Part shown: positions 8,340-17,223 of the stretch, in pieces
Layout of the letters: the number at the start of each line of letters is the position of its first letter
How positions within the stretch are numbered: position 1 is the first letter of the stretch
Source: a bacterium
GTDB taxonomy: Bacteria; Ratteibacteria; UBA8468; B48-G9; JAFGKM01
Direction: 5' to 3'
Length of the DNA: 64,000 nt
Assembly (NCBI GenBank): GCA_023230585.1
Contig: JALNXB010000005.1
Span: 1 to 64,000 of the forward strand
The notes under the pieces: generated by a model
The model's input: the letters and a program-made list of their open reading frames with translations, nothing else
Told to the model about the DNA's origin: nothing
Databases searched by the model: none
Translations under genes and position numbers: made by a program

Positions 8340-9121
8340 TCAATACCCATCATTAAGGGTTCTTAATCTTCCATCACGGTTTGTCATAGATGTTGTGCTT
8401 CTGGTATTGTTAGGGACTGCCTCTTGAGGTATTTCTCTATATAGATGGCTGTCGCTACCACTGCGAGGCAAGGTAGATACCCATTTTGCGTGACCTCCAA
8501 CATACAATATGTTTACGCCATCCCACCCATGGTTATGGTTTTTATGTGTGAAAAGATAACCGCTACCTGCTGGCTTTTCCCAGAATACTTGAGAAAAATT
8601 GTAAGCCGCCTTAGTATCTGCCATAATAGCAGTGTCAGGGTGAGTCTGTATGTTTAACCCATAAGCATAAGCGTAAGAACAGGTCGGAGTTAAGTTAGAT
8701 GCTACAGGGTCAGCAGCAGTGATGAGTTTACCAGGGATATTAACATCAGGTTTATGTGTAGTGCTTGGACATATAAATAGTTTGTAGTTTGTTACGTATG
8801 GTGTGGTGTGGTGTCAAGTTCAGGTGAATCGTTCCCTTCAGAGTCTTCAGGATATATCTGCCCGGTAAGTAGTGCAAGAGAAACATTTGTTACAGACCTG
8901 TCTACTTCGTGGTCGTGTGTAGGAAACCATCCATCCCAATCTTGAGCATAGATATATAAAACTACACCAAGCTGTTTAAGATTATTCAAGCAAGTAGCCC
9001 TGTTTGTCTTCTCTTTTGCTTTTGCCAACGCTGGAAGGAGCATTGCAGCAAGAATAGCTATAATAGCAATAACAACAAGTAGTTCGATAAGAGTAAACCC
9101 GATATTTTTTTTATTTCTCAT
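8340..9121 (-). pseudogene. Pseudopilin gene frameshifted by a GGTGT tandem repeat
   Basis: The first frame begins at ATG 9121 with MRNKKNIG, then the standard FTLIELL prepilin helix and NNLKQLGVVLYIYAQDWDGW, and stops after ELDTTPHHT. The rest of the protein continues in another frame without stops from YVTNYKLFICPS through to NDGY at 8340. The break is at three exact copies of GGTGT (8800-8814, plus strand). Removing one copy joins the frames as ELDTTPYVTNYKLF, closely matching the intact paralogue at 11916 (LETPKYVSDYRLF). The C-terminal motif reads HGWDGVNILYVGG, with Gly where the paralogue has the Asp of DG. It may be a decaying gene, a slipped-strand phase-variable gene, or an assembly error. 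Confidence 0.8.
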
Positions 9122-9189
9122 ACTGTGTCACCTCCTCTTATTATTGTTTTGTTAATATTTTTTTACCTTTTTACAAACAAATCTATATA

Positions 9190-9225
9190 AAAATTCGCCC
9201 TTGCTTATATTATAAAACAAGGGCG
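9190..9225 (-). terminator. Predicted rho-independent terminator downstream of pcm
   Basis: A perfect 8-bp inverted repeat, CGCCCTTG (9196-9203) and CAAGGGCG (9218-9225), encloses a 14-nt AT-rich loop. On the minus strand it is followed by AATTTTTATA. It lies between the pcm stop and the next pseudopilin start. The long loop and modest T-run limit confidence. Confidence 0.45.
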
Positions 9226-9346
9226 TGATTCGCTATTATTTTACCCTATCTATCAATTTTGTCAAAAATTCTAATTCCTATTAACCCCACTTCTCGTTTC
9301 GTTTTTGTAGGAAGAGAAACTATAAAAGAACATCATTATATGTTTA

Positions 9347-9979
9347 CTACCAACCTTCTTTTCCTTCAAGATTTACAAATCGACACCCTCCAAGTTCCTC
9401 TATTACTCTTTTACCTTTAACTTTTTTTATAAGGGTCAATTCTTGATAATGTAAATCTCCGATAGGAATTACCATTCTACCTTCCTCTCTCAATTGGTTA
9501 AAGAGAGAGTTAGGCATAGTAGGTCCTCCGGCAGTAACTATTATTCCATCATAAGGGCTAAACTCCTGCCAACCGAGGGTTCCATCGCCAACTTTTATTT
9601 TTACATTGTAACCAAGTTGTTTCAAAACCTTTTCTGCTCTTTGGGCAAGTTCAGAACGTTTTTCAATTGAATATAGAACGCACCCCATCTCTGCAAGTAT
9701 AGCTGATTGGTAACCGCTTCCAGTTCCAATCTCAAGAATTTTATCATTCTTAGAAATGTTTAATGCCTGAGTCATAAGAGCAACAATATAGGGTTGGCTT
9801 ATTGTCTGACCTTCTCCTATAAGAACAGGCGAATCATTATAAGCAAAATGTCTTAAATCTTTTGGGACAAACAGTTCGCGAGGTACTCTTAAGAAAGCGT
9901 TTAGAACATTTTTATCTCTTATACCTCGAGGTATAAGTTGAGAATCTACCATCTCTTTTCTAAGTTTTAAAAAATCCAT
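9347..9979 (-). CDS. pcm: Protein-L-isoaspartate O-methyltransferase
   Basis: This 210-residue enzyme methylates isoaspartyl residues in damaged proteins with S-adenosylmethionine, allowing repair. MVDSQLIPRGI at the N-terminus, RVPRELFVP, and the family block GEGQTISQPYIVALMTQAL (about 54-72) are diagnostic. The SAM-binding glycine motif ILEIGTGSGYQSA follows near 82. YDGIIVTAGGP and EEGRMVIPIG complete the fold. The length is normal. It sits between two pseudopilin segments on the same strand. No clear ribosome site precedes the ATG. Confidence 0.92.
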   Translation of the reverse strand: MDFLKLRKEMVDSQLIPRGIRDKNVLNAFLRVPRELFVPKDLRHFAYNDSPVLIGEGQTISQPYIVALMTQALNISKNDKILEIGTGSGYQSAILAEMGCVLYSIEKRSELAQRAEKVLKQLGYNVKIKVGDGTLGWQEFSPYDGIIVTAGGPTMPNSLFNQLREEGRMVIPIGDLHYQELTLIKKVKGKRVIEELGGCRFVNLEGKEGW

Positions 9980-10075
9980 ATTTTATTAAAAATACTTTCA
10001 TAATTATAAAATTACTAATTTTAGGTTTGTTACAGTAATAATTATTAAAATGTTTAATTAGACAAAATAAATCAA

Positions 10076-11119
10076 TTATTTTTTGGAGTCAAAAACTCTT
10101 AGGGCATTTTCAAAAAATATATCTTCTTTCAACTGCAAAGTTTCTTCTTTACTTAAACTGAGGGACTCTATATTATCTTTAATGGCTTTTATAACGTGGT
10201 AGGTATTATAGGTAAGCATACTCCTTTCTTGAGCAAATTGTGCCTGTATTGCAGGATCTGACCAGATATAGTCGTCCCGAGTAATAAAGGTCCATTCTTT
10301 ATCAATCCCGGTAATCAACCCAAAAGGGAAATCCGACGCAAAAAGAAGTTTCTTTCTCATCATTTTATCTGCAAATGCTTTTGCGTACACACTATGTACT
10401 GCCGCACATGAAACATCGAAAAAAACTTGTTCAAGTTCAGAAATACCTGAATCCATAAACTTGAAAAATTGTTCAGGGTAAACATACCTACCCATATGAG
10501 CAAGTATAACTTTTATTTGTGGAAAGTTTTTGGTAAGATTTTTTATAAATTTTTGGTTGGTCTCTTCGCACATACCTTCACCAGATGTATGTAGCATCAA
10601 TACAAGTTTTTCTTTATTCATAAATTCCAACAAAGAAGTAGGTACAAACTCTTCAGTTCTTGTCTGGATATTGGGTTTACCCAAAAAATCAAAGTACGGC
10701 TTTATACCGCTAAACAGAATACCCGAATCTTTCATATAATAAAACTGGTCAACAGTCTTATCTATGTTAAACGGGTCTGTAAGTAGAAACCCATATATAT
10801 TATTGTTAACTGCCAGAAGGTCCCCAACATATCGGTTTGCTGCATCTATATCTACTTCCATAAGAGGGAATCCGAAAGCACAAATATTCAAAATCTTTTT
10901 ACCGTTATACAAGTTTTTATATGCAAACAAAAGTTCTTCGATAGTAAATGATGTAAAAAAGCACAAAGGTTTCTCTGCTCTCTCTGGACTGATTTTTTTC
11001 ATAATACCTACAGGGCCAATATGAGTATGAGCATCAAAAATCTTTTCAGGTACCCATTCCCGTAACTCATTTTCCCAAAGACCTATATGGTCCTGATACC
11101 TACTTGTTTGTTTGTCCAT
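10076..11119 (-). CDS. Amidohydrolase-family metal-dependent hydrolase (Amidohydro_2-like)
   Basis: This 347-residue TIM-barrel hydrolase has the metal-binding AHTHIGPVG near residue 30, then GIKPYFDF, VLMLHTSGEG with a probable metal-binding His, VILAHMGRY, and LLFASDFPFG carrying the late Asp. These resemble the amidohydrolase-related family, which includes decarboxylases such as ACMSD and lactonases. The substrate cannot be inferred. It starts 24 bp downstream of the end of the adjacent pseudopilin gene on the same strand, so read-through is possible, but no metabolic neighbour clarifies its role. Confidence 0.75.
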   Translation of the reverse strand: MDKQTSRYQDHIGLWENELREWVPEKIFDAHTHIGPVGIMKKISPERAEKPLCFFTSFTIEELLFAYKNLYNGKKILNICAFGFPLMEVDIDAANRYVGDLLAVNNNIYGFLLTDPFNIDKTVDQFYYMKDSGILFSGIKPYFDFLGKPNIQTRTEEFVPTSLLEFMNKEKLVLMLHTSGEGMCEETNQKFIKNLTKNFPQIKVILAHMGRYVYPEQFFKFMDSGISELEQVFFDVSCAAVHSVYAKAFADKMMRKKLLFASDFPFGLITGIDKEWTFITRDDYIWSDPAIQAQFAQERSMLTYNTYHVIKAIKDNIESLSLSKEETLQLKEDIFFENALRVFDSKK

Positions 11120-11143
11120 TATGCCAAAGATTACAAAAAATCC

Positions 11144-11893
11144 TTAGTCTCCCCAGGAAAGTTTTTTTTGTGTTTGATCTTGCAAAAGTATCCACCAAAA
11201 GCGGTAATTAGCAACTTCCCCTGTGTGAGTCATAGTTGCTTCTTGGAATCTATTTTCTGTTGCGGTTTCCACATGTCCATCCATAAAAAGAAGGTTTATT
11301 AAACCGTTATGCCGAAAATGTGCAGTTCCATAAGCACTCGGCGCAGTCATAGTCCCTTGCTGTGTGTTCATACGTTGGCATAGATAATAAGAACCACCAG
11401 GCAAAGAATTCGCCCAGCCACCAGGTATTGGTATTGTAAAAGAATCAGCAAAAATCCATAAATCACTTCTTTTATAGTCTATTGCAGAAGGACGAAACCA
11501 TCCACTTGACGCATTAAAATAAGTATTAGTATTCCCACCATAAAGATAACCGCTTCTCCACCCATAATAACTGTCAGCCGGGCTTCTTGTATATTCATAA
11601 GGTTTTGCTGAAGGGCAACATATAACCTTTGGGTCTATATATCCTGTATAATTCCCGTATGTTTTGCCTTCTTTTGGGTGTCCAGTATTTATACGAGTGT
11701 TAGCCCATCCATCCCAATCCTCTGCATACATAAGGATACCTAAACCGACCTGTTTTAAGTTGCTAACACAGGTTGCTGCTTTAGCTCTTGCCCTTGCTTT
11801 ACTCAAAGCAGGTAACAACATCCCTGCCAAAATTGCTATTATAGCAATAACCACAAGCAACTCTATTAGAGTAAAACCTTTTTTTCTTTTCAT
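11144..11893 (-). CDS. Type II secretion/type IV pilin-like pseudopilin, H-X9-DG type
   Basis: This 249-residue pseudopilin has a six-residue basic leader (MKRKKG), then FTLIELLVVIAIIAILAGMLL and LSKARARAKAATCVSNLKQVG. The C-terminal HNGLINLLFMDGHVETA fits H-X9-DG. It is the closest relative in this window of the protein at 7452, sharing the KQVGLG..MYAEDW block and the HFRH box. GAGGTGA lies just upstream of the start. It is followed at 22 bp by the paralogue gene at 11916, transcribed in the same direction and first, so the two are probably co-transcribed. Confidence 0.88.
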   Translation of the reverse strand: MKRKKGFTLIELLVVIAIIAILAGMLLPALSKARARAKAATCVSNLKQVGLGILMYAEDWDGWANTRINTGHPKEGKTYGNYTGYIDPKVICCPSAKPYEYTRSPADSYYGWRSGYLYGGNTNTYFNASSGWFRPSAIDYKRSDLWIFADSFTIPIPGGWANSLPGGSYYLCQRMNTQQGTMTAPSAYGTAHFRHNGLINLLFMDGHVETATENRFQEATMTHTGEVANYRFWWILLQDQTQKKLSWGD

Positions 11894-11915
11894 TAAATAT
11901 CACCTCACTTGTTTT

Positions 11916-12716
11916 TTAATCCCACCATTTAGGAGAAGGCATCATCAAACGTGTTGGGCTATTATCCACTAAACTTTCGCCTTGATAAGGAGAAAAATAA
12001 AATTGTGATCTGTTGATAGCTAACCATTGGGCTATTCCAGGATTTCTTTTTGGTAAAGCGGCAGTAGATATTGTTGTGGCTCTACCATCAACATAAAGAA
12101 CATTTAACCCATCACAACCGTGGTTCTCATTCCTCTCGTACAGACGCCAGCCATACCCAGAACCAAAATCTGCTGCTGGTGCATCCACCATAATAACAGT
12201 TTCTGGGTGTGTTTGCACGCTTAGACCAGCTGCATACATATAGGTTAGTGAGCACCCCTCTGGGGTTTTGTCTGCACTTAAACGAGTCGAAACATCCCTA
12301 TATAGAGCGCCTTTAGGGTTTGTTGATGGTTTCCACCCGCTCTTATTTCCTGGGCAGATAAAGAGCCGATAATCTGATACATATTTTGGGGTTTCAAGAG
12401 ATGGTTCTTCGGGGTTAGGCATACCTACAAGAAGTCCAAGAGAACAGTTGGTTTTTGATGAAAAATGTCCATAACCTGATGCAGAAGCCCAGTATGTATC
12501 ATCAAAATTATAGTAAGGGAACCAGCCGCCCCAATCTTGAGCGTACATATTTAAAGCAAGACCTAATTGCCTCAAGTTATTCATACAAGCTGTCATCCGT
12601 GCTCTTGCCCTTGCTCTGTCGAGGGCTGGTAACAACATAGAAGCTAAAATCCCTATAATAGCAATAACAACAAGCAATTCTATAAGAGTAAACCCTCTTT
12701 TTTGTTTTTCTCTCAT
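11916..12716 (-). CDS. Type II secretion/type IV pilin-like pseudopilin, H-X10-DG subgroup
   Basis: This 266-residue pseudopilin begins MREKQKRG before the FTLIELLVVIAIIGILASMLL helix, then NNLRQLGLALNMYAQDWGGW. The C-terminal HGCDGLNVLYVDG has ten residues between His and Asp, like the frameshifted gene at 8340, so these two form a subgroup distinct from 7452 and 11144. Regions around YVSDYRLFICPG and QTHPETVIMVD also align with the frameshifted gene. A strong AAGGAGGTGATAT ribosome site precedes the start. It is the first gene of the pair 11916-11144. Confidence 0.88.
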   Translation of the reverse strand: MREKQKRGFTLIELLVVIAIIGILASMLLPALDRARARARMTACMNNLRQLGLALNMYAQDWGGWFPYYNFDDTYWASASGYGHFSSKTNCSLGLLVGMPNPEEPSLETPKYVSDYRLFICPGNKSGWKPSTNPKGALYRDVSTRLSADKTPEGCSLTYMYAAGLSVQTHPETVIMVDAPAADFGSGYGWRLYERNENHGCDGLNVLYVDGRATTISTAALPKRNPGIAQWLAINRSQFYFSPYQGESLVDNSPTRLMMPSPKWWD

Positions 12717-12762
12717 ACTTATATCACCTCCTTATTTTTTTCAATAAACCTGCCTGTATAAT

Positions 12763-12825
12763 CTCTGTTGGTATTACTCAAACAGAGTTATATTTAATAT
12801 ATTAGTACAGATGCACAGAGGTCAA
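12763..12825 (-). promoter_or_regulatory. Candidate promoter and leader hairpin of the pseudopilin pair
   Basis: On the minus strand TTGACC (12820-12825) and TATATT (12796-12801) are 18 nt apart upstream of the gene at 11916. Between this promoter and the ribosome site lies a perfect inverted repeat, CTCTGTT (12763-12769) and AACAGAG (12781-12787). This could be an operator or a leader hairpin. There is no direct evidence for regulation. Confidence 0.35.
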
Positions 12826-12932
12826 AAAAAGTAGAGACTCACTCAAATTTTTAAACTTAACTCTAATTCTATTCTACCTTTTTACATTAAATTTTGTCAA
12901 GTTTTAGGTATAGGAAGGTGAATACCACCGTT

Positions 12933-13625
12933 TTATTTTTTTATTTTACGTATCGGCGGAAAAAGTATTGAAGCAAGCATTATAAAAAATCTTTTGGTAT
13001 CAGTAAGGGGTCTTATTTTACTTTTTTCATCATCATAAATGGTTGAAATTAATACCGAAGATATCCCAAAACCTTTCCAGGAAGCTTTTATAAGAATCTC
13101 TGATTCTGTCTCAAAATGTGAGGTGTTAAGTTTTATTGAAGATAGAACCTCTTTTTTTATCAACCTAAACCCGCTCTGAGTGTCTGGTATCCATTGGCAA
13201 GCAACCCCAGAGATTAAAACAGACATACTTATATTTGTTAACCGTCTTATAAGAGGCATTTTTGTGCCTTTAATTTTTCGTTTCCCTACCCATATACTTG
13301 CCCTTTGATTTCTTTTGTATGCCCTTAAAAATCCCGGTATATCTTCAATTGGGTGTTGACCATCTCCATCAAGGGTAATAACTGCAGGTATACCTTTTTC
13401 AAGAATATATCTAAACCCTGTTTTTAAAGCCTCACCTTTACCTTTGCATACAGGATGACTCAACACTAACGCCCCACCCTCTTTTGCATAAATATTTGTA
13501 TTATCTGTTGACCCATCATCTACAACTATAACATTTGAATATTCTTTCTTAAGTTTTGATACCAACGCCCCAATATTCTTCTCTTCGTTATGTGCTGGTA
13601 TAAGAATACCTATCTTATCCTTCAT
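12933..13625 (-). CDS. Family 2 glycosyltransferase (polyprenyl-phosphate sugar transferase-like)
   Basis: This 230-residue GT-A enzyme probably moves a sugar from a nucleotide donor to a lipid or glycan acceptor at the cytoplasmic membrane face. IGILIPAHNEEKNIG (about 5-19), VIVVDDGSTDNT, and the metal-binding LDGDGQHPIED near 85 are the GT2 signatures. DTQSGFRL near 150 is typical of the dolichol-phosphate mannosyltransferase-like branch. No transmembrane extension like those of larger DPM-type enzymes is present beyond a short hydrophobic stretch near the end. Its start overlaps the recG stop by 11 bp, indicating co-translation. Confidence 0.85.
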   Translation of the reverse strand: MKDKIGILIPAHNEEKNIGALVSKLKKEYSNVIVVDDGSTDNTNIYAKEGGALVLSHPVCKGKGEALKTGFRYILEKGIPAVITLDGDGQHPIEDIPGFLRAYKRNQRASIWVGKRKIKGTKMPLIRRLTNISMSVLISGVACQWIPDTQSGFRLIKKEVLSSIKLNTSHFETESEILIKASWKGFGISSVLISTIYDDEKSKIRPLTDTKRFFIMLASILFPPIRKIKK

Positions 13626-15630
13626 TTATGCTCCTTATCAAAAATTTTTTCATAATCTCTTCTTCTGGCATAGTTTCAAATAGTTCTTCTGCTTTTAATC
13701 TTGCGATTTTTAATACCTCAAGGTCTCTGACTATGTTGCCAATTTTTAAAGGTGGGATACCGTGTTGCCTTGTTCCCATTAGGTCGCCCTGCCCTCTTAT
13801 TTTGAGGTCTATTTCTGCTATTTCAAACCCGCTCTGAGAAGTAGCAAAGTTTTCTAACCTTTCCATTATTTCGTCTTGTTGAGTATATGAAATAAGCATA
13901 CAATACCCAGTATCTCCACTCCTTCCAACTCTACCTCTAAGTTGATGAAGTTGAGCAAGCCCAAACCTTTCTGCCTGTTCGATAATTATATATGAAGCTT
14001 CAGGCACATCTATACCCGACTCAATAACCGTTGTAGAAACAAGGATAGATGTTTTTCCTGCCCTAAAATTTTTCATTATCTCTTCTTTTTCCTGATATGG
14101 GATTTTTCCGTGTATTAGTGAAATAGAAGTAGATGGTAACCTTCTTTTTATTCTCTCGTATTCTTTAACTGCCGACTCAATATCTTCTTTTGTATCAATA
14201 GCCGGAGTAACCACATAACCCTGCTTGCCTTCTGAAGACTGGTACTCAAGAAACTGATATATTTTTTCTTTCTCATCTTTCTGGAACAGGTAGGTTGCAA
14301 CTTTCCTTTCACCTTTAGGAAGTTCTCCTATAGTGGAAATATCAAGAGCTCCGTAAAAAGTCATAGCAACACTTCTTGGTATAGGGGTAGCGCTCATAAC
14401 AATATAGTGAGGGTTATCGCCTTTCTGTTTAAGAACTTCTCGTTGCTCTACGCCAAACTTGTGTTGTTCATCCACCACTACCATCTTAAGGTTTTTAAAA
14501 GAGAGTTTTTCGGTAATAATTGAATGGGTTCCTATAACAACATTAATTTCACCATTGTTAAGTTGGTCTCTAACATTTCTCTTCTCTTTTTCTGACATCT
14601 GCCCTAACAGAATTGCAACAGATAAGTTTTCCTTCATAAAGAAATCTTGCCAATTAAGATAATGTTGTTCAGCAAGTATTTCTGTTGGAGCCAAGAAAGC
14701 CGATTGGTACCCCTGTTTAGCAAAAAGCCATAAAGCAAAGATTGCCACCACAGTCTTCCCTGAACCTACTTCTCCGTGTATCAATCGTCTTATTGATTTA
14801 CCTTGGTTAATATCAGAAACAATCTCTTCCATAACTATCTTTTGAGATTTGGTTAATTTAAAAGGTAGTAGAGATTCAAATTTTTTGATTGATTTCTTTT
14901 CTATGACAGTAAAAGAACCAGCAGGTAAAGCCTGTTCAGCTTTTTTATTTATAAGTAGGTTAAGTTGTAGTATAAAAAACTCTCTAAAAATAAGGTAACT
15001 TCTTGCTTTTTCAAGGTTCATATCAGATAAAGGAAAATGTATGTTTTGTAAAGCAAACCTTATACTTGTAAGTCCAAGTTCTTGTCTTTCTTTTAATGAA
15101 AACATCTCAACAATTTCATCGTCGAGTGTACTTAAAACAAGTTTTACCAGTTTTCTCATATACTTTTGGGTTAGCCCTCCTGATAAAGAATACAAAGGCA
15201 AAAGCCAATCTCTTCTACCAGGCTGTTCCTCTTCATAGAGAGGGTTGCTCATCTGAGCAACACCTTTATAAACACCTACCTTACCGTGTAAAAAAAATTC
15301 TTTACCTACCTGAAAAACATCTTTTAGGTACGGTTGGTTAAAAAACATTACTGGAATAAAACCTGTATTGTCAGAAATTATAACTTTAAGATAACTAACT
15401 CTACCTCTTACCCTTCTTTCTTCTCTTCCTAAAACCTTCCCTTTTATTGAAGCCATCTCGTAAGGAATAAGTGCGGAGATTTTTTTAAAATTGCGTAGGT
15501 CAAGATATCTACGAGGGTAAAAAAATAGTAGGTCTTCTGCTATTTTAATATTTAATTTTCCGAGGTCTTTTTCTCTTTTTGGACCTACTGAATTGAGTTG
15601 TGAAAAAGGAGTTTTAAGATTTAGATTCAT
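13615..15630 (-). CDS. recG: ATP-dependent DNA helicase RecG
   Basis: This 671-residue helicase remodels stalled replication forks and Holliday junctions. The N-terminal wedge with an OB-like fold is visible through SVGPKREKDLGKLNI, DLLFFYPRRYLD and the ASIKGKVLGREER region. The motor has Walker A GEVGSGKT near 287, a DEQH Walker B near 387 (VVVDEQHKFGVEQR), SATPIPRS and QLRGRVGRSG. The C-terminal TRQHGIPPL motif is typical of RecG. The length is normal. No clear Shine-Dalgarno sequence precedes ATG 15630. It overlaps the downstream glycosyltransferase gene by 11 bp. Confidence 0.95.
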   Translation of the reverse strand: MNLNLKTPFSQLNSVGPKREKDLGKLNIKIAEDLLFFYPRRYLDLRNFKKISALIPYEMASIKGKVLGREERRVRGRVSYLKVIISDNTGFIPVMFFNQPYLKDVFQVGKEFFLHGKVGVYKGVAQMSNPLYEEEQPGRRDWLLPLYSLSGGLTQKYMRKLVKLVLSTLDDEIVEMFSLKERQELGLTSIRFALQNIHFPLSDMNLEKARSYLIFREFFILQLNLLINKKAEQALPAGSFTVIEKKSIKKFESLLPFKLTKSQKIVMEEIVSDINQGKSIRRLIHGEVGSGKTVVAIFALWLFAKQGYQSAFLAPTEILAEQHYLNWQDFFMKENLSVAILLGQMSEKEKRNVRDQLNNGEINVVIGTHSIITEKLSFKNLKMVVVDEQHKFGVEQREVLKQKGDNPHYIVMSATPIPRSVAMTFYGALDISTIGELPKGERKVATYLFQKDEKEKIYQFLEYQSSEGKQGYVVTPAIDTKEDIESAVKEYERIKRRLPSTSISLIHGKIPYQEKEEIMKNFRAGKTSILVSTTVIESGIDVPEASYIIIEQAERFGLAQLHQLRGRVGRSGDTGYCMLISYTQQDEIMERLENFATSQSGFEIAEIDLKIRGQGDLMGTRQHGIPPLKIGNIVRDLEVLKIARLKAEELFETMPEEEIMKKFLIRSINEG

Positions 15631-15690
15631 TGTGTTTGTGTAAGAAGTTTTTCAAAAACGGAAAGTTCTACTTATATTTGCTGAGAAGTC

Positions 15691-16467
15691 TTAATTAATA
15701 AGAAATCCCATAAAGGTTAAACCTTTGTAGAAGAGTGAAATAATAGCCCCTATACCAAGATAGGGTCCAAAAGGCACATAATCTTCGACCGTCTTCTTTT
15801 TTGTTACTATAAGAAAAAGACTTATAATTGTCCCTAAAAGAGAAGCAAAAAAGAGTGTTAAAAAGACGCTTTTCCAACCCAGAAAAGCCCCTATCATAGC
15901 AAGAAGTTTTACGTCTCCACCTCCCATTGCTTCTTTTTTAAAAAGAAACTTTCCAAACAAACTTAAAAAAATAAGAAGTCCACCACCTAATAAGATACCG
16001 AAAACAGAATATAGCAAACTTTGGATATTTGAAAGGCCGGTATGCATACTTGGGAAAAGAAAAGATAAGATAGGTCCTAAAACAACCAACGGTAGAACAA
16101 AAACATCCGAAATAAGAAACGTGTCTATATCAATAAACCCTACTATTAAAAGAGAGTAAACAAAAAGTGTGTAAATAAAAAAGGCGGGACTTAAACCAAA
16201 CTTGTTAAATATAAGAAGAAATAGTATACCACTTAGAAGTTCAACCAAAAAATATCTTGCAGAAATTTTTTCACCACAAAATCTACATTTTCCTTTTAAT
16301 ATAAGAAAACTCAAAAGTGGGATGTTGTCATAAAATTTTATGCTCTTACCACATTTAACACAAGATGAACCAGGGTTTATAAGAGATTTCCCTTTTGGTA
16401 ATCTTAAAATAACAACATTAGCAAAACTTCCAAAAATAAGACCAAGTATAAATATAAGTATTTCCAT
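15691..16467 (-). CDS. pilD: Prepilin leader peptidase/N-methyltransferase
   Basis: This 258-residue polytopic A24 aspartic protease cleaves and methylates type IV prepilins and pseudopilins. It starts MEILIFILGLIFGSFANVVI, the typical first helix. Two CxxC pairs, CVKC and CRFC, lie near residues 36-64. The catalytic aspartates are in GFIDID near 106 and GGGDVKLL near 184. It presumably processes the four pseudopilins encoded at 7452-12716. The start is supported by the family N-terminus. A promoter at 16476-16504 lies so close that the mRNA may begin at or near the ATG. Confidence 0.93.
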   Translation of the reverse strand: MEILIFILGLIFGSFANVVILRLPKGKSLINPGSSCVKCGKSIKFYDNIPLLSFLILKGKCRFCGEKISARYFLVELLSGILFLLIFNKFGLSPAFFIYTLFVYSLLIVGFIDIDTFLISDVFVLPLVVLGPILSFLFPSMHTGLSNIQSLLYSVFGILLGGGLLIFLSLFGKFLFKKEAMGGGDVKLLAMIGAFLGWKSVFLTLFFASLLGTIISLFLIVTKKKTVEDYVPFGPYLGIGAIISLFYKGLTFMGFLIN

Positions 16468-16475
16468 AATGATAT

Positions 16476-16504
16476 ATAATAAATTAAAAAAAAGATAAAG
16501 TCAA
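16476..16504 (-). promoter_or_regulatory. Predicted promoter abutting the pilD start codon
   Basis: On the minus strand TTGACT (16499-16504), a 17-nt spacer and TATTAT (16476-16481) end only 8 nt before ATG 16467. The predicted transcription start is within about 2 nt of the start codon, and no Shine-Dalgarno sequence is present. This fits a leaderless mRNA. Confidence 0.45.
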
Positions 16505-16505
16505 T

Positions 16506-17210
16506 TTAAATTTTTTTAATAACGTCTAAAAGAATGTTAGGCATATTTGTGGTAATAAGGTTGATACCGTTATCTATTAATTCTTTCATTTTTTTTATGT
16601 CGTCAACTGTCCAAAGAGCAAGCGTAACTCCTCTTGAAAAAAATTCTTTGGCTATTTCATAGTTCCAACTTTTGTAGTTTACATCTAATATAGGGATTCC
16701 GTTCTCAAGTAAAACATCAGGTGTTTCAGGGAACCTTGAAGAGATAAGGGTTGTTGAGATAGAAGGAAAAACCTTTCTTATTTCTTTAATATAATCTAAA
16801 TTAAATGAGCCTACAATAACATTCTGTAGCATACCTGATTTTTCAATTAAACGACCTACTTTTGTAGGAGAAGCTTCTTTTATTTCTATTAAAATTTTAA
16901 CTCTATCTTTCATTCTTTCCAAAACTTCGTCAAGAAAAGCAACCTTAACGTTCTGGAATCCTTTCCAGCTACCCGCATCAATTAAACTTAGATCTTCACG
17001 GGTCACATCTGATACCTTGCCTTTACCATTGGTCGTTCTATCAAGGGTTGCATCGTGCATAACAACTATCTCACCATCTTTTGTTTCTCTAACATCCAAC
17101 TCAATAAAATCAACTTTGAGTTGAACCGCCTTATCAAATGCAAGCATAGTATTTTCTGGGTATATACTTGAAAACCCTCTATGCGCAACAACTATTATTT
17201 GTGTGTTCAT
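16506..17210 (-). CDS. Glycerophosphodiester phosphodiesterase
   Basis: This 234-residue GDPD-family TIM barrel hydrolyses glycerophosphodiesters to glycerol 3-phosphate and an alcohol. AHRGFSSIYPENT near residues 8-20, then ELDVRETKDGEIVVMHD and LDRTTNGKG, supply the catalytic His pair and acidic metal ligands. LALWTVDD near the C-terminus is also characteristic. No signal peptide is seen, so it is cytoplasmic and closer to UgpQ than GlpQ. The frame extends upstream to 17285 into repeat DNA, but ATG 17210 has a GGAAGGA ribosome site and starts just before the conserved core. Confidence 0.9.
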   Translation of the reverse strand: MNTQIIVVAHRGFSSIYPENTMLAFDKAVQLKVDFIELDVRETKDGEIVVMHDATLDRTTNGKGKVSDVTREDLSLIDAGSWKGFQNVKVAFLDEVLERMKDRVKILIEIKEASPTKVGRLIEKSGMLQNVIVGSFNLDYIKEIRKVFPSISTTLISSRFPETPDVLLENGIPILDVNYKSWNYEIAKEFFSRGVTLALWTVDDIKKMKELIDNGINLITTNMPNILLDVIKKI

Positions 17211-17223
17211 TTTCAATTCCTTC

